From: Bacteroidota bacterium
GTDB lineage: Bacteria; Bacteroidota; Bacteroidia; Flavobacteriales; Flavobacteriaceae
Assembly (NCBI GenBank): GCA_023427845.1
Contig: JAEYZX010000144.1
Span: 1 to 21,402, forward strand
DNA: 21,402 bases
Reading direction: 5' to 3'
Numbering within the stretch: position 1 is the stretch's first letter; each line of letters starts with the position of its first letter. Shown piece by piece: positions 7,438 through 15,916 of the stretch. Position numbers and translations under genes: made by a program. The notes below the pieces were generated by a model. It saw nothing but the letters and a program-made list of their open reading frames with translations, searched no databases and was not told where the DNA came from.

Positions 7438-8457
7438 TTAATCGGTTTTGTTTAGTCGGTCTTCCTTTGCCTTTTTAGCGGCTTCGCGCTCTTCGAGTGC
7501 TTTTTTCCTTTTCTCATCAAGCGCTTTTTTGCGCTCTTCTAATATTCTTGCCCGTTCGTCGGCCGCTTTTTGACGAGGATCTTCTGTTGCGGTTGTGTCA
7601 TTTTTGGGCTGTGCAATTTCAGATTCAGTATTGTCAGGAGCTTTATTTTCCTCTCCAGTTGCATCAGGAGTTTCAGTGGTCGTAGCCGGAACGGTAGTGC
7701 CATTTCGTTTGGCTTCGCGTTCCGCAAGCATTTGTTTCCTTCTTTCCTCGAACGCTCTTTTCTTTTCTTCGGCGGCCAGCTTACGCTCTTCCATCAGTTT
7801 CTCGCGAGCAGCCTTTCTTTCGTCAAGTTTCTTTTGTCTTTCGGCAAGAGCCGGATTTTCATCGATAAGATCTTCTTGGCGCTCTCTGGCTTCTTCCTGC
7901 TCGAGTTGTTTTTTCGACATCTGTTCCCTTTTCTCGGCTCGGGTCAGCATTCGGATTACCCGGTCACTGATATCGTATCTTTTCGCAGCAAATAACATTG
8001 TAAGGTCGGATGATTTGTCGAAAATGAAATCGTACCTGTTTGCTTCTGCTATATCCTGTGCTATTGTGAATACCTGATCCTGAATCGGTTTCACCAACAC
8101 CGATTTTTGCGTTATCAAATCGCCTGTTGGTCCAAAACGTTTTTGTTGAAAATCGGATAGTTCAGCTTCCTGAAATGCAATTTCCTCTTCACGCTCTTCA
8201 ATGAGCTCCTTGGTCAGCAAAACTCTTTCTGTTTTCAGCGATTCTTTAAGCTTGTCGATGTCACTTCGTTTTGTTTCGGCTTCCTGTTTCCATTTCTGCG
8301 CTTTTAGTTCCAATTGATTTTTCGCTTCGGCATAATCAGGAACATTCTGCAAAATGTACTCCATGTCGATAAAACCGATTTTGACTCCTCTGCTTTGCGA
8401 CTGAACCGTAAGCGAAACGGACATCACCAAAATCAGAAATAAAAAATGTTTTTTCAT
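7438..8457 (-). CDS. OmpH/Skp-family chaperone with long charged C-terminal tail (first copy)
   Basis: A signal peptide (MKKHFLFLILVMSVSLTVQSQ) leads into an OmpH domain at about residues 23-170: VKIGFIDMEYILQNVP, a coiled coil, then RYDFIFDKSSDLTMLF. The remaining ~165 residues are not part of a canonical Skp. They are a low-complexity K/E/R/A-rich helical stretch (RQKKLDERKAAREKL, EERRKQMLAEREAK), a T/E/P/D-rich linker, and a second K/E/R helix. The protein, at 339 residues, is about twice the usual Skp size. Between bamA (40 bp upstream) and the short ompH copy (22 bp downstream), it probably assists outer-membrane protein assembly. The tail could extend the chaperone or contact the cell wall; nothing visible decides this. 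Confidence 0.88.
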   Translation of the reverse strand: MKKHFLFLILVMSVSLTVQSQSRGVKIGFIDMEYILQNVPDYAEAKNQLELKAQKWKQEAETKRSDIDKLKESLKTERVLLTKELIEEREEEIAFQEAELSDFQQKRFGPTGDLITQKSVLVKPIQDQVFTIAQDIAEANRYDFIFDKSSDLTMLFAAKRYDISDRVIRMLTRAEKREQMSKKQLEQEEARERQEDLIDENPALAERQKKLDERKAAREKLMEERKLAAEEKKRAFEERRKQMLAEREAKRNGTTVPATTTETPDATGEENKAPDNTESEIAQPKNDTTATEDPRQKAADERARILEERKKALDEKRKKALEEREAAKKAKEDRLNKTD

Positions 8458-8497
8458 AACTTAAAATTGCATTAGAAAATATCGTGCCAATAATTAT

Positions 8498-11164
8498 TTA
8501 AAATTGCTGCCCAATGATGAAATGCGTTTCCCAGCCGTTTTTGCCGGTTTGTCCAGGCAATGCATCGAATCCGTGTCCGAAGTCGATACCCAATAGTCCA
8601 AATGCCGGCATGAATACCCGTAAACCGATTCCAGCTGAACGCTGTAATATAAACGGATTATATTGTTTAAAATTGTCGTATGACGCTCCGGCCTCAAAAA
8701 ACGTAAGCGCATAAATCGACGCTGCCGCTTTCAAAGTTATAGGATATCTCAGCTCGAGTGAAAACTTATTATAAATTGTCCCACCGTCAGGCGAAGACAA
8801 TCCCTGATTAGGATAACCACGCAATTGAATCACTTCCCGATTTTCCAAAGAATAATTCGCCAATCCGTCGCCACCAACAAAGAATCTTTCAAATGGAATG
8901 AGTCCGCGGTCCTGATTATAGGCTCCTAAAAATCCGAATTCACCTAAAGAACGCAAAACTAAATTACCATAAATTCTTGTATACCAGTCGGCTTTGAACT
9001 TAATTTTGTAATATTCCAGCCAATTGAACCTTTTCTGGTCGACTTTTGACTGATCTACAGCGGCTTCTTCCCAGGTTTGAACTTTCTGGCCGCTTTCGTT
9101 CACATAATCGCCCGGGTTCACCACATTTCCATTATTATCAGCATATGTGTCCCCTGTATGCTTCAGTCGGTATTCTTGAAGTTCTCCAAGAGTTGCATAA
9201 TCGACATTATTGAACAGGGAATATGGTGGAGTAAATTTGGCCGTTATGCTGAATTCTGAACCATAAGTGGGAAATACAGGGTTTGAACCTTTATTGTTCC
9301 GGCTTAGGCCGACTGTATATGCCAAATTCCTCGAGGAGCCATTACCGAAAGTGAACAGCCCTGTGTTGTAGTTATTCAAATCGTAATACTGGAAGCTTAT
9401 GCTTTGTGATAAGATGAAGGAATCATCAGGTACGCGGAGCCTTTTTGCAAGTCCGACCGAAAGTGACGTAATGTTGAAGCTTTTGCTTCGGTCGACGTCG
9501 TTATTTCGGAAATCGCTTAAGAATTGTTTACTGTGAGATAACGATGTACTGAATTGTACCGGTTTTTTGCCTCCAAACCACGGTTCGGTGAATGAAACGC
9601 TGTACGTCTGAAAATAGGAGCTTCCCTGAAGCCGCAACGAAACCTTTTGGCCGTCACCCATTGGTATCGGACGGTATGCATCTTTGTTGAAGATATTGCG
9701 CATAGAGAAGTTGTTGAACGAGAGTCCGAGTGTTCCGATAAAGCCGCCGCCGCCATAACCTCCCTGAAGTTCAATCTGGCTTGACCCTTTTTCGACCACG
9801 CTCCATTCAACATCTACCGTTCCGTCTTGAGGGTTGACATTTCTAAGGTTTGGTGTGATCGCTTCGGCGTCAAAAAATCCGAGTGCGCCAATCTCGCGGA
9901 TTGAACGGATGATTTCCTCTTTGCTGTAGCGCTGTCCGGGTTTAGTTCGCAATTCGCGATATATTACACGGTCATTTGTCTTGTCGTTTCCAACTACCGA
10001 AATCTTATTGAAGTACGCAATCGGTCCTTCGACGATTCGGATTTCGAAATCGATCGTATCATTTGCGGTCCTGACCTCTACAGCGTTGATATTCGAGAAC
10101 AGATAGCCGTTATTTTGATAAAGGTTCGTCAAATCCTCGCCGTCAGGCTTTGTATTGTCGGCTATTCTTTTTTCAAGCAATACGCCATTGTAAACGTCGC
10201 CTTTTTCAATACCCAGGGTACGTTTCAGAAATTGGTCGCTATAAACCGTATTGCCAAGGAATTTAATGTCGCCAAAGTAATATTTTCGGCCTTCCTCAAG
10301 ATTTATATTGATTGCCAGTGTATTCTTTTCGGGATTGTATGTAACCGAATCGGAGATGATCCGCGCGTCGCGATATCCTTTCTCCTTGTATTTTTCCATG
10401 ACCTTTTCCAGGTCGGCTTTGTAATTTTCACGAATGAATTTTGAAGCTTTAAAAATTCGGATCGGGTTTCGCTGCTTCGTGTTTTTCATCGCTTTTCGAA
10501 GTTTCGCATCGGTAAACTTCTCATTTCCTTCAAAGTTGATTTTCGAAATTTTTACTTTGTCGCCTTTATCGATATTGACCAACATGCGCACCATATTCGT
10601 TCCGGTAGTGTCGGGCGTGGTTGTGATGTTGACTTTTGTGTTGTAGAAACCGTCTTTTTTGTATTTGTTCTCGAGGTAATTTCGCGTCGTGGTAAGAAGA
10701 TTTTCATTGACGACTTTTCCTTTTGTCAGTCCATTTTCCGTTATTAACTCTTCGGTCTTGTTCTTTTTTACACCAACAAACTTAACCTCGCTGAGCTTTG
10801 GAAGTTCGATGATGTTAAGTTCGAGGTAAATACTGTCGCCCTGAATGCGATTGACATAAAAATCGATGTCACTGAACAATCCCAGTCGGCCCAATTTTTT
10901 GATCGCGTTTGTGATTTGCTCGCCTGGAACGGTAATCATTTGTCCTTCCTCCAAACCGGCAAAAGTGACAACTGTTTGTTCGTTGAAGCTAATTTGGCCT
11001 GTTACGGCAACATCCGCTAAAATATACTGTTTTCCCTGGTCAAAAGGCAATCTGTCCTGGGCTTTAATTTGGGAGAAACTCCCGAAGATCAAAATGGTAA
11101 GAGCTAATCTTATGTTTGTTTGTAACACTAAAACTTTATTTAATTTGTTCACTGGTTTTTCCAA
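8498..11164 (-). CDS. bamA: BamA/Omp85-family outer-membrane protein assembly factor
   Basis: The 888-residue protein has an N-terminal signal segment (LALTILIFGSFSQIKAQ). A string of POTRA domains covers roughly residues 45-450, with recurring family pieces such as IVEGPIAYFNKISVVGN and the SKEEIIRSIREIGALGFFD helix. A C-terminal beta-barrel from about 460 ends in the aromatic residue of FIIGQQF. The Omp85 loop-6 motif appears as LRGY near residue 784. It is the central insertase for outer-membrane beta-barrels. The ATG at 11164 overlaps the end of uppS by 29 bp; a GTG four codons later (11152) would cut the overlap to 17 bp, so the start is not certain. Neighbouring ompH genes supply matching chaperones. 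Confidence 0.94.
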   Translation of the reverse strand: MEKPVNKLNKVLVLQTNIRLALTILIFGSFSQIKAQDRLPFDQGKQYILADVAVTGQISFNEQTVVTFAGLEEGQMITVPGEQITNAIKKLGRLGLFSDIDFYVNRIQGDSIYLELNIIELPKLSEVKFVGVKKNKTEELITENGLTKGKVVNENLLTTTRNYLENKYKKDGFYNTKVNITTTPDTTGTNMVRMLVNIDKGDKVKISKINFEGNEKFTDAKLRKAMKNTKQRNPIRIFKASKFIRENYKADLEKVMEKYKEKGYRDARIISDSVTYNPEKNTLAININLEEGRKYYFGDIKFLGNTVYSDQFLKRTLGIEKGDVYNGVLLEKRIADNTKPDGEDLTNLYQNNGYLFSNINAVEVRTANDTIDFEIRIVEGPIAYFNKISVVGNDKTNDRVIYRELRTKPGQRYSKEEIIRSIREIGALGFFDAEAITPNLRNVNPQDGTVDVEWSVVEKGSSQIELQGGYGGGGFIGTLGLSFNNFSMRNIFNKDAYRPIPMGDGQKVSLRLQGSSYFQTYSVSFTEPWFGGKKPVQFSTSLSHSKQFLSDFRNNDVDRSKSFNITSLSVGLAKRLRVPDDSFILSQSISFQYYDLNNYNTGLFTFGNGSSRNLAYTVGLSRNNKGSNPVFPTYGSEFSITAKFTPPYSLFNNVDYATLGELQEYRLKHTGDTYADNNGNVVNPGDYVNESGQKVQTWEEAAVDQSKVDQKRFNWLEYYKIKFKADWYTRIYGNLVLRSLGEFGFLGAYNQDRGLIPFERFFVGGDGLANYSLENREVIQLRGYPNQGLSSPDGGTIYNKFSLELRYPITLKAAASIYALTFFEAGASYDNFKQYNPFILQRSAGIGLRVFMPAFGLLGIDFGHGFDALPGQTGKNGWETHFIIGQQF

Positions 11165-11873
11165 ATCTGCGTTCCCGTTGCTGGAAACTTATGATGGCCT
11201 CGTATAAATCCTCCTCTTTGAAATCGGGCCACAGTACGTTGGTGAAGTACAATTCGGCATAAGCGATTTGCCAAAGCAGGAAATTACTGATCCTATGCTC
11301 GCCGCTGGTGCGAATCAACAAATCTACGTCTGGCAAATTTTGCGTGTAAAGATGCTGATTTATAATTGATTCGTCAATAGCGTCAATTGAAATTATATTA
11401 TTTTTAACTTTATCACTTATCTGCTTTACAGCACTCACGATTTCCTCCCGTGAACCGTAGCTTAAGGCCAGTGTAAGCACCATTCTGGAGTTGTCTTTTG
11501 TTTTGCGGATCACCTCCAGAAGTTCGGTTTTTGCCGATGCCGGAAGCATGTCCAAATTGCCTATTGCGTTCAACCGTATGTTGTTTTCAGTAAGTGTTTT
11601 CAACTCGTTTTTAAGCGAGTTTATCAACAATTTCATCAGTGTATCGACCTCGTATTTAGGACGATTCCAATTTTCGGTCGAGAATGCATAAAGTGTAAGA
11701 TTTTCGATACCGAGCTTCGCACAGGTTTCGACTGTTGCGCGAACCGACTTGGTGCCGTTCTCATGACCAAAAGCACGCATCAGCCCTTGCTGTTTAGCCC
11801 ACCGGCCGTTGCCGTCCATGATAATGGCAAGGTGTTTTGGCAGTTTGTCTTTGTTGATTTGGTCGAGGCTCAT
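11136..11873 (-). CDS. uppS: Isoprenyl transferase (undecaprenyl diphosphate synthase)
   Basis: This cytoplasmic cis-prenyltransferase extends farnesyl diphosphate to the C55 lipid carrier used for peptidoglycan and other envelope polymers. Visible motifs are IIMDGNGRWAK with catalytic D20, GHENGTKSVR, YAFSTENWNRP and the signature RTSGEHRISNFLLWQ followed by AYAELYF. The frame is open upstream to 11966, but that extension lies inside the preceding gene and does not resemble the family. The ATG at 11873 gives 245 residues, the normal length, and sits 1 nt after the stop of the DUF6089 gene (TAATATG), which suggests translational coupling. The 3' end overlaps bamA. Confidence 0.94.
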   Translation of the reverse strand: MSLDQINKDKLPKHLAIIMDGNGRWAKQQGLMRAFGHENGTKSVRATVETCAKLGIENLTLYAFSTENWNRPKYEVDTLMKLLINSLKNELKTLTENNIRLNAIGNLDMLPASAKTELLEVIRKTKDNSRMVLTLALSYGSREEIVSAVKQISDKVKNNIISIDAIDESIINQHLYTQNLPDVDLLIRTSGEHRISNFLLWQIAYAELYFTNVLWPDFKEEDLYEAIISFQQRERRFGKTSEQIK

Positions 11874-11874
11874 A

Positions 11875-12558
11875 TTATTCGGCGCAGTAGCAAGGTTTAT
11901 TTCCAAATGTGTAGGTGAGCGTAAAACCTGAAAACACATACCAGTCTTTGCTGTTCGTATTTCCAAATCTCAATGGGGCGAGATTTTCATTTTTAGGATT
12001 ACTTCCGTCAAGATTATCAGTGAAAGTATAACGGGCACCAACTTCAAAACCGATAACAAAATTTTCTGCAAAATTCGATTTTATTCCGACCACCATAGGG
12101 ATCGCGAGGCTTCCTTCGTTATAGTCCTCTTTTGTCCCTTCAGGTAAAATATAGAGCTCGGTGTATGCAAAATAACTCAACCCGGAATAAACATACGGGG
12201 TAATTTTTGTTCGTGAATCGTGCAGATTAAAATCGAAAAAATTGAATTCCATTCCCAAAGATACTTCTTTAAGGCTGTTTTCGAATTCGTAATCCCTGAT
12301 TTGACGCGCAGGCACATCCGAATCTGAATCCTGTGAAGAGATCTGTGCCAAAGTTGCAGAAAACCGCCATGAATGTCTTGGCGTCCTGTTCCATTTATAT
12401 AAAATTCCGAATGCGGGTTCGTTTGGGGCAATATAGGTAGTTGGCCCGATATCACCTATATAATTACTGCCTCCCAAGAAAACTCCAATTTCATGAATTT
12501 GTGCATTTGCTGTGGTGAGTCCTGAAAAAAAGAGAAAAAGCATCAATAGTCTTTTCAT
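11875..12558 (-). CDS. DUF6089-family outer-membrane beta-barrel protein
   Basis: The 227-residue protein has a signal peptide (MKRLLMLFLFFSGLTTANAQ). The mature part starts IHEIGVFLGGSNYIGDIG, the usual opening of the Bacteroidota family annotated as DUF6089. Alternating strands with aromatic girdle residues (FNFFDF, YVYSGLSYFAY, NFVIGFEVGARYTF) suggest a small eight-strand barrel. It ends in NKPCYCAE rather than an aromatic residue. Function is unknown. Its fixed place just before uppS and bamA in flavobacterial genomes suggests a role in envelope assembly, but that is inference. A good promoter box lies 18 bp before its start, so it probably heads the uppS-bamA-ompH transcript. Confidence 0.85.
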   Translation of the reverse strand: MKRLLMLFLFFSGLTTANAQIHEIGVFLGGSNYIGDIGPTTYIAPNEPAFGILYKWNRTPRHSWRFSATLAQISSQDSDSDVPARQIRDYEFENSLKEVSLGMEFNFFDFNLHDSRTKITPYVYSGLSYFAYTELYILPEGTKEDYNEGSLAIPMVVGIKSNFAENFVIGFEVGARYTFTDNLDGSNPKNENLAPLRFGNTNSKDWYVFSGFTLTYTFGNKPCYCAE

Positions 12559-12576
12559 TCAATTGAAAATTGCGTG

Positions 12577-12584
12577 CAAATATA
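12577..12584 (-). promoter_or_regulatory. Candidate -7 box for the DUF6089-uppS-bamA-ompH transcript
   Basis: The minus strand reads TATATTTG, an exact TAnnTTTG match, 18 nt before the ATG at 12558. The nearest upstream TTG is only 14 nt away, so the -33 element is weak. The rest of the 154-bp gap (12559-12712) holds one small ATTGG/CCAAT hairpin at 12674-12687 without a T-run, and nothing else recognised. Confidence 0.55.
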
Positions 12585-12712
12585 ACAATAATGGCTACCA
12601 AACTTGAAGTTAAGCAGTATTTCTGATAAATAAGCACAGGTTAACGGCATGAAATCGTACAATGGAAACGACGATTGGCGGCCCAATAGTATGCATGCAC
12701 AAATTTTACAGG

Positions 12713-13597
12713 CTAATTTCTCTTGTCTTCGCCCCAAAGCAGTTTGTTGCGCAAGGTTTTCAGGAAGGTTTCATTGGGGATTTCGACCATATTGATCTGG
12801 AACGGCGTCTTTCTGAGCGTTAACACCGTGTCGCTTTCAATCGCGGTGCTTCGTGAATCCAGCGAAACTAGATATTGACGTTCGCGCCCCGTAACTTTGA
12901 GTCTGATTTCAGTTTGATCGGGAATCACCAGCGGACGCGCATTTAGGTTGTGCGGGGCAATTGGCGTAATCACAAAAGACTGGACGTCGGGGGTTAAAAT
13001 AGGCCCGCCGCAACTAAGTGAGTATCCGGTGGAGCCGGTTGGCGTTGCCACAATTAAACCGTCGGCCCAATAAGAGTTTAGATATTCACCGTTGAGCCAA
13101 GTTTCGATTGTGATCATCGAAGTAGTGTCTTTTCGATTGATTGCAACCTCATTAAGCGCAAAATTCAGTTCTTCTATCTCCTGATTTAGCGGGTCGGTCG
13201 ATAGGCTTATTAAGTTTCGCGGAGAAATCGTGAAACTCCTGTCGATTACGCATTGCATTAGGGATTCGATATTGTCTTTTTGAACAGTTGCCAAAAATCC
13301 AAGTCTGCCCGCGTTAATTCCGAGAACGGGAATCCCCGAATCCTGAACCAATAGTGCCGCGCGAAGAATCGTTCCATCGCCACCTATACTGATTAGCATG
13401 TCGAACGAAGTGTCTAATTCTTCGTGTGACACAAATGTTTTATAGTCATTCGATATCAGTTTCTTATCATGCAGTATTTTGAGAAATGCCTGTTCGATAA
13501 CCAGGTCCACATTGTTCTTGTTCAAGAACTTGAAGATATCGTTGATTATTGGCTCGGTACTGTTTTGGTAGTATTGTCCGTAGATGGCAACTTTCAT
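12713..13597 (-). CDS. nadK: NAD kinase
   Basis: The 294-residue cytoplasmic enzyme phosphorylates NAD to NADP. It carries the signature GGDGT (residues 72-76, catalytic D74), GINAGRLGFLA, the nucleotide-binding NEVAINR segment and the long family motif ADGLIVATPTGSTGYSLS. Length and N-terminus (MKVAIYGQYY) match the family, supporting the ATG at 13597. It is 15 bp downstream of the CBS-domain gene and probably co-transcribed with it. A 154-bp gap with its own promoter-like box separates it from the DUF6089 gene. Confidence 0.95.
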   Translation of the reverse strand: MKVAIYGQYYQNSTEPIINDIFKFLNKNNVDLVIEQAFLKILHDKKLISNDYKTFVSHEELDTSFDMLISIGGDGTILRAALLVQDSGIPVLGINAGRLGFLATVQKDNIESLMQCVIDRSFTISPRNLISLSTDPLNQEIEELNFALNEVAINRKDTTSMITIETWLNGEYLNSYWADGLIVATPTGSTGYSLSCGGPILTPDVQSFVITPIAPHNLNARPLVIPDQTEIRLKVTGRERQYLVSLDSRSTAIESDTVLTLRKTPFQINMVEIPNETFLKTLRNKLLWGEDKRN

Positions 13598-13612
13598 TTG
13601 CGTCTCGGTTGG

Positions 13613-14272
13613 TTAGATGTTCAAATATTTGTCGAGGTAATCCGACCGGTCACGAAGATTATTCAGATAATTGTCTTCCTGATGCTCCGATATGATCTCG
13701 TAATTGTACCTGCGGAAGGTTTGGATGATCTCGTTCATGCTTCCAAGCGCAAGTTTTATGGTGATCTGAACCTTGTCGACCGTGGTGTCTGATATAAAAA
13801 GGCCAAGCACTTTACCATTATTGCTTTCAACAATCTGTACGATCTGTCCGACCGAATAATCATTGATGCCTTTTTCGATCACGAGTATCCCGCCGTGTTC
13901 CTTTAAAAATGGTGTTTCATTGAACAGTTTTATGATGTCGGTAATTTCATAATAGCCCACATACTTGTTTTCGTCATTCAGCACCGGGATCACATTCGTA
14001 TGATTTCGCGCAAATACTTCAAGGACGTCGAGCCAAATCATCGAAGTTCTTGCAAAAAAACCTTCCATAGCATAGCGATAATGACTCAATGTCTTCTCAT
14101 CGTCAAAAGTATCGGCATCCTCCATTGCAATGCTGCCGATGTAGATGCTTTCTTCCACCACGGGAAAATGGGTAAACAATTCGCCCGAAAAAAAATCCTT
14201 AACATCAGAAATTGTATCCTGGCAGTCAAGTGGTTTGTAATCGTTCGTGATATAGTCTGTGATTTCGGTCAT
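13613..14272 (-). CDS. CBS-domain protein
   Basis: The protein has two CBS motifs. The first covers about residues 5-55 (DYITNDYKPL ... THFPVVEESIYIGSI). The second covers about 75-125 (WLDVLEVFARNHTNVIPVL ... YVGYYEITDII). An ACT-like C-terminal half follows (GGILVIEKGINDYSVGQIVQIVE). CBS pairs usually bind adenine nucleotides and act as sensors; the target here is unknown. The frame is open to 14314, but the ATG at 14272 gives the family N-terminus MTEITDYI and 219 residues. A promoter-like TTATTTTG at 14293-14300 would fall inside the longer form. Direct linkage to NAD kinase is suggestive but proves no functional tie. It is divergent from pdxJ. Confidence 0.87.
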   Translation of the reverse strand: MTEITDYITNDYKPLDCQDTISDVKDFFSGELFTHFPVVEESIYIGSIAMEDADTFDDEKTLSHYRYAMEGFFARTSMIWLDVLEVFARNHTNVIPVLNDENKYVGYYEITDIIKLFNETPFLKEHGGILVIEKGINDYSVGQIVQIVESNNGKVLGLFISDTTVDKVQITIKLALGSMNEIIQTFRRYNYEIISEHQEDNYLNNLRDRSDYLDKYLNI

Positions 14273-14292
14273 AATGCCCTCCTTATTGCCTG

Positions 14293-14300
14293 CAAAATAA
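14293..14300 (-). promoter_or_regulatory. Weak -7-like box for the CBS-nadK transcript
   Basis: The minus strand reads TTATTTTG, one spacer base short of TAnnTTTG, about 20 nt before the ATG at 14272. It is a near match only. Confidence 0.3.
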
Positions 14301-14327
14301 TCAAATTTTCGCACTAAACAGCTTCTT

Positions 14328-14343
14328 TAACTTTGTATTTTTG
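14328..14343 (+). promoter_or_regulatory. Two abutting -7 boxes upstream of pdxJ
   Basis: TAACTTTG (14328-14335) is directly followed by TATTTTTG (14336-14343); both match TAnnTTTG exactly. They lie 45 and 37 nt before the pdxJ ATG at 14381. Either could drive the pdxJ-hydrolase pair. They also argue against the upstream in-frame ATG at 14333, which lies inside the boxes. Confidence 0.5.
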
Positions 14344-14380
14344 TTGTACAATTGCTTGCAAATACAGTAAAATCCATCCT

Positions 14381-15100
14381 ATGACAAAACTCAGCGTCAA
14401 TATTAATAAGATAGCCACACTCCGAAATGCGCGGGGTGGGAATGTGCCCGACCTTTTAAAAGTGGCAGCCGATGTTCAACGTTTCGGTGCACAAGGTATT
14501 ACCGTGCATCCACGTCCGGATGAGCGGCACATCCGATATCAGGATGCACGCGAACTTAAAAGCATAGTCACGACAGAGTACAACATTGAGGGAAATCCCG
14601 AGAAGGCGTTTATGGATCTGGTGCTGCAAATTAGGCCAACGCAGGTCACATTGGTTCCTGATTCGGTCGATGTACTTACTTCAAACGCCGGTTGGGACAC
14701 CGTAACGCATGAAGGCCACTTGCGTGATATTATTCAGGAGTTTGGTCGTAACGGCATCCGTACTTCAATTTTTGTCGACCCCGTGATTGAAATGATAGAA
14801 GGTGCGGCAAAAATCGGCACTGACCGTATCGAACTGTACACCGAATCGTTCGCGCATCAATATGGCCTTGGAAATAAAAATGGAATCGAGCCTTACATTT
14901 TGGCTGCCAACCGCGCTAATGAACTCGGATTGGGAATTAACGCCGGTCATGATCTGAGCCTCGACAATATCGAATTTTTCAAACAAAATATCCCAAACTT
15001 GCTCGAAGTCTCGATAGGACACGCATTGATTTCTGAAGCTTTATACCTCGGACTCGAAACCGTTGTCAGAATGTATCTTGACAAACTGCATAGCAATTAA
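14381..15100 (+). CDS. pdxJ: Pyridoxine 5'-phosphate synthase
   Basis: This cytoplasmic enzyme condenses 1-deoxyxylulose 5-phosphate with 3-amino-2-oxopropyl phosphate to form pyridoxine 5'-phosphate (DXP-dependent vitamin B6 pathway). Family signatures are KLSVNINKIATLRNARGG at the N-terminus, GITVHPRPDERHI, TLVPDSVDVLTSNAGWD, ELYTESFA, GLGINAGHDL and EVSIGHALISEA. The ATG at 14381 gives 239 residues, the usual length. The in-frame ATG at 14333 would add 16 atypical residues and lies within promoter-like boxes. The alpha/beta hydrolase gene starts 11 bp downstream and is probably co-transcribed. Confidence 0.95.
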   Translation: MTKLSVNINKIATLRNARGGNVPDLLKVAADVQRFGAQGITVHPRPDERHIRYQDARELKSIVTTEYNIEGNPEKAFMDLVLQIRPTQVTLVPDSVDVLTSNAGWDTVTHEGHLRDIIQEFGRNGIRTSIFVDPVIEMIEGAAKIGTDRIELYTESFAHQYGLGNKNGIEPYILAANRANELGLGINAGHDLSLDNIEFFKQNIPNLLEVSIGHALISEALYLGLETVVRMYLDKLHSN

Positions 15101-15111
15101 AATCAGATGAC

Positions 15112-15873
15112 ATGTTATATTCTAAAATAGAAGGAAAAGGTAAGCCTTTGTTGATTTTACACGGATTTCTTGGCATGTCCGATAATTGGAAAACACTTGG
15201 ATCGCAGTTCGCCGATGACGGTTTCGAAGTGCATTTGCTCGATCTTCGTAACCACGGGAGAAGTTTTCACTCGGATGATTTTACTTATACCGATATGGTT
15301 GGCGACCTGGTCGAATATTGCGATCACCACAAACTGGAAACTGTTGCTATCCTCGGGCATTCGATGGGCGGCAAGCTGGCGATGTTTTTTGCGACAACGC
15401 ACCCTGAGCGTGTTGAAAAATTGCTGATCGCCGATATTGCTACGAAGTATTATCGCCCGCATCATGAGGATATCCTGCGCGGACTCAATGCTGTCGATTT
15501 TTCGAAAAAACCGAGCCGCGATGAAGTCGACCAAATGATTGCGCCGCACGTTCCCGATGTTGGTACGCGCCAATTCCTGATGAAAAGCCTGCACTGGAAA
15601 GAGCCCGGGCAGCTTGCATTTCGTTTTAATCTCGACGCCTTTAACCGTTATGTTGAGCAAATTGGCGAAGCTGTTCCGGATGCGGCTGTTTTCGACGGGC
15701 CGACATTGTTTTTAAAAGGCGCCAATTCAAGATACATTAAAGACGAAGATCACCATCAGATAAAAAAACACTTTCCGCAGGCCGGTATTGTATCGATTGA
15801 AAATGCCGGGCATTGGCTGCACGCCGAAAACCCTGAAGATTTTTACAGATCCGCGATTGATTTCCTTAAATAA
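15112..15873 (+). CDS. Alpha/beta hydrolase (YbfF-like esterase/thioesterase family)
   Basis: The 253-residue protein has an alpha/beta hydrolase fold. It shows an oxyanion segment ILHGFLGMSDNW, the LLDLRNHGRS strand-turn, the nucleophile elbow GHSMGG (S84) and the catalytic histidine in AGHWLHAENPEDF (H234). Strong similarity of motifs to YbfF-type esterases suggests hydrolysis of short acyl esters or thioesters, but the substrate cannot be read from sequence. There is no signal peptide, so it is cytoplasmic. It follows pdxJ by 11 bp and ends at a strong terminator. Confidence 0.9.
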   Translation: MLYSKIEGKGKPLLILHGFLGMSDNWKTLGSQFADDGFEVHLLDLRNHGRSFHSDDFTYTDMVGDLVEYCDHHKLETVAILGHSMGGKLAMFFATTHPERVEKLLIADIATKYYRPHHEDILRGLNAVDFSKKPSRDEVDQMIAPHVPDVGTRQFLMKSLHWKEPGQLAFRFNLDAFNRYVEQIGEAVPDAAVFDGPTLFLKGANSRYIKDEDHHQIKKHFPQAGIVSIENAGHWLHAENPEDFYRSAIDFLK

Positions 15874-15875
15874 AA

Positions 15876-15905
15876 AAAGCCTCTTCTTGAAGAGGCTTTA
15901 TTTTT
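15876..15905. terminator. Bidirectional terminator between the hydrolase and the convergent T9SS cargo gene
   Basis: aaagcctcttc, a 2-nt loop and gaagaggcttt form a perfect 11-bp stem. There is a T-run to the right (tattttt) and an A-run to the left, so it can serve both converging transcripts. It starts 3 bp after the hydrolase stop and ends 12 bp before the stop of the gene on the other strand. Confidence 0.9.
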
Positions 15906-15916
15906 AAACAGAAAAT

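Noticed and set aside
7570..8077. Plus-strand open frames of 141 and 160 codons opposite the long ompH
   Set aside because: They are Ser/Phe/Leu-rich complements of the K/E/R repeats in the ompH tail and show no start context or domain.
11874..11966. N-terminal extension of uppS to the ATG at 11966
   Set aside because: It overlaps the DUF6089 gene and does not resemble the family. The ATG at 11873 follows that gene's stop by 1 nt and gives the normal length.
12674..12687. ATTGG/CCAAT hairpin after nadK as a terminator
   Set aside because: The stem is only 5 bp with a 4-nt loop and no T-run on either strand.
14333..14380. Upstream pdxJ start at 14333
   Set aside because: It would add 16 atypical residues (MYFCCTIACKYSK...) and lies within promoter-like boxes; the family N-terminus begins at 14381.
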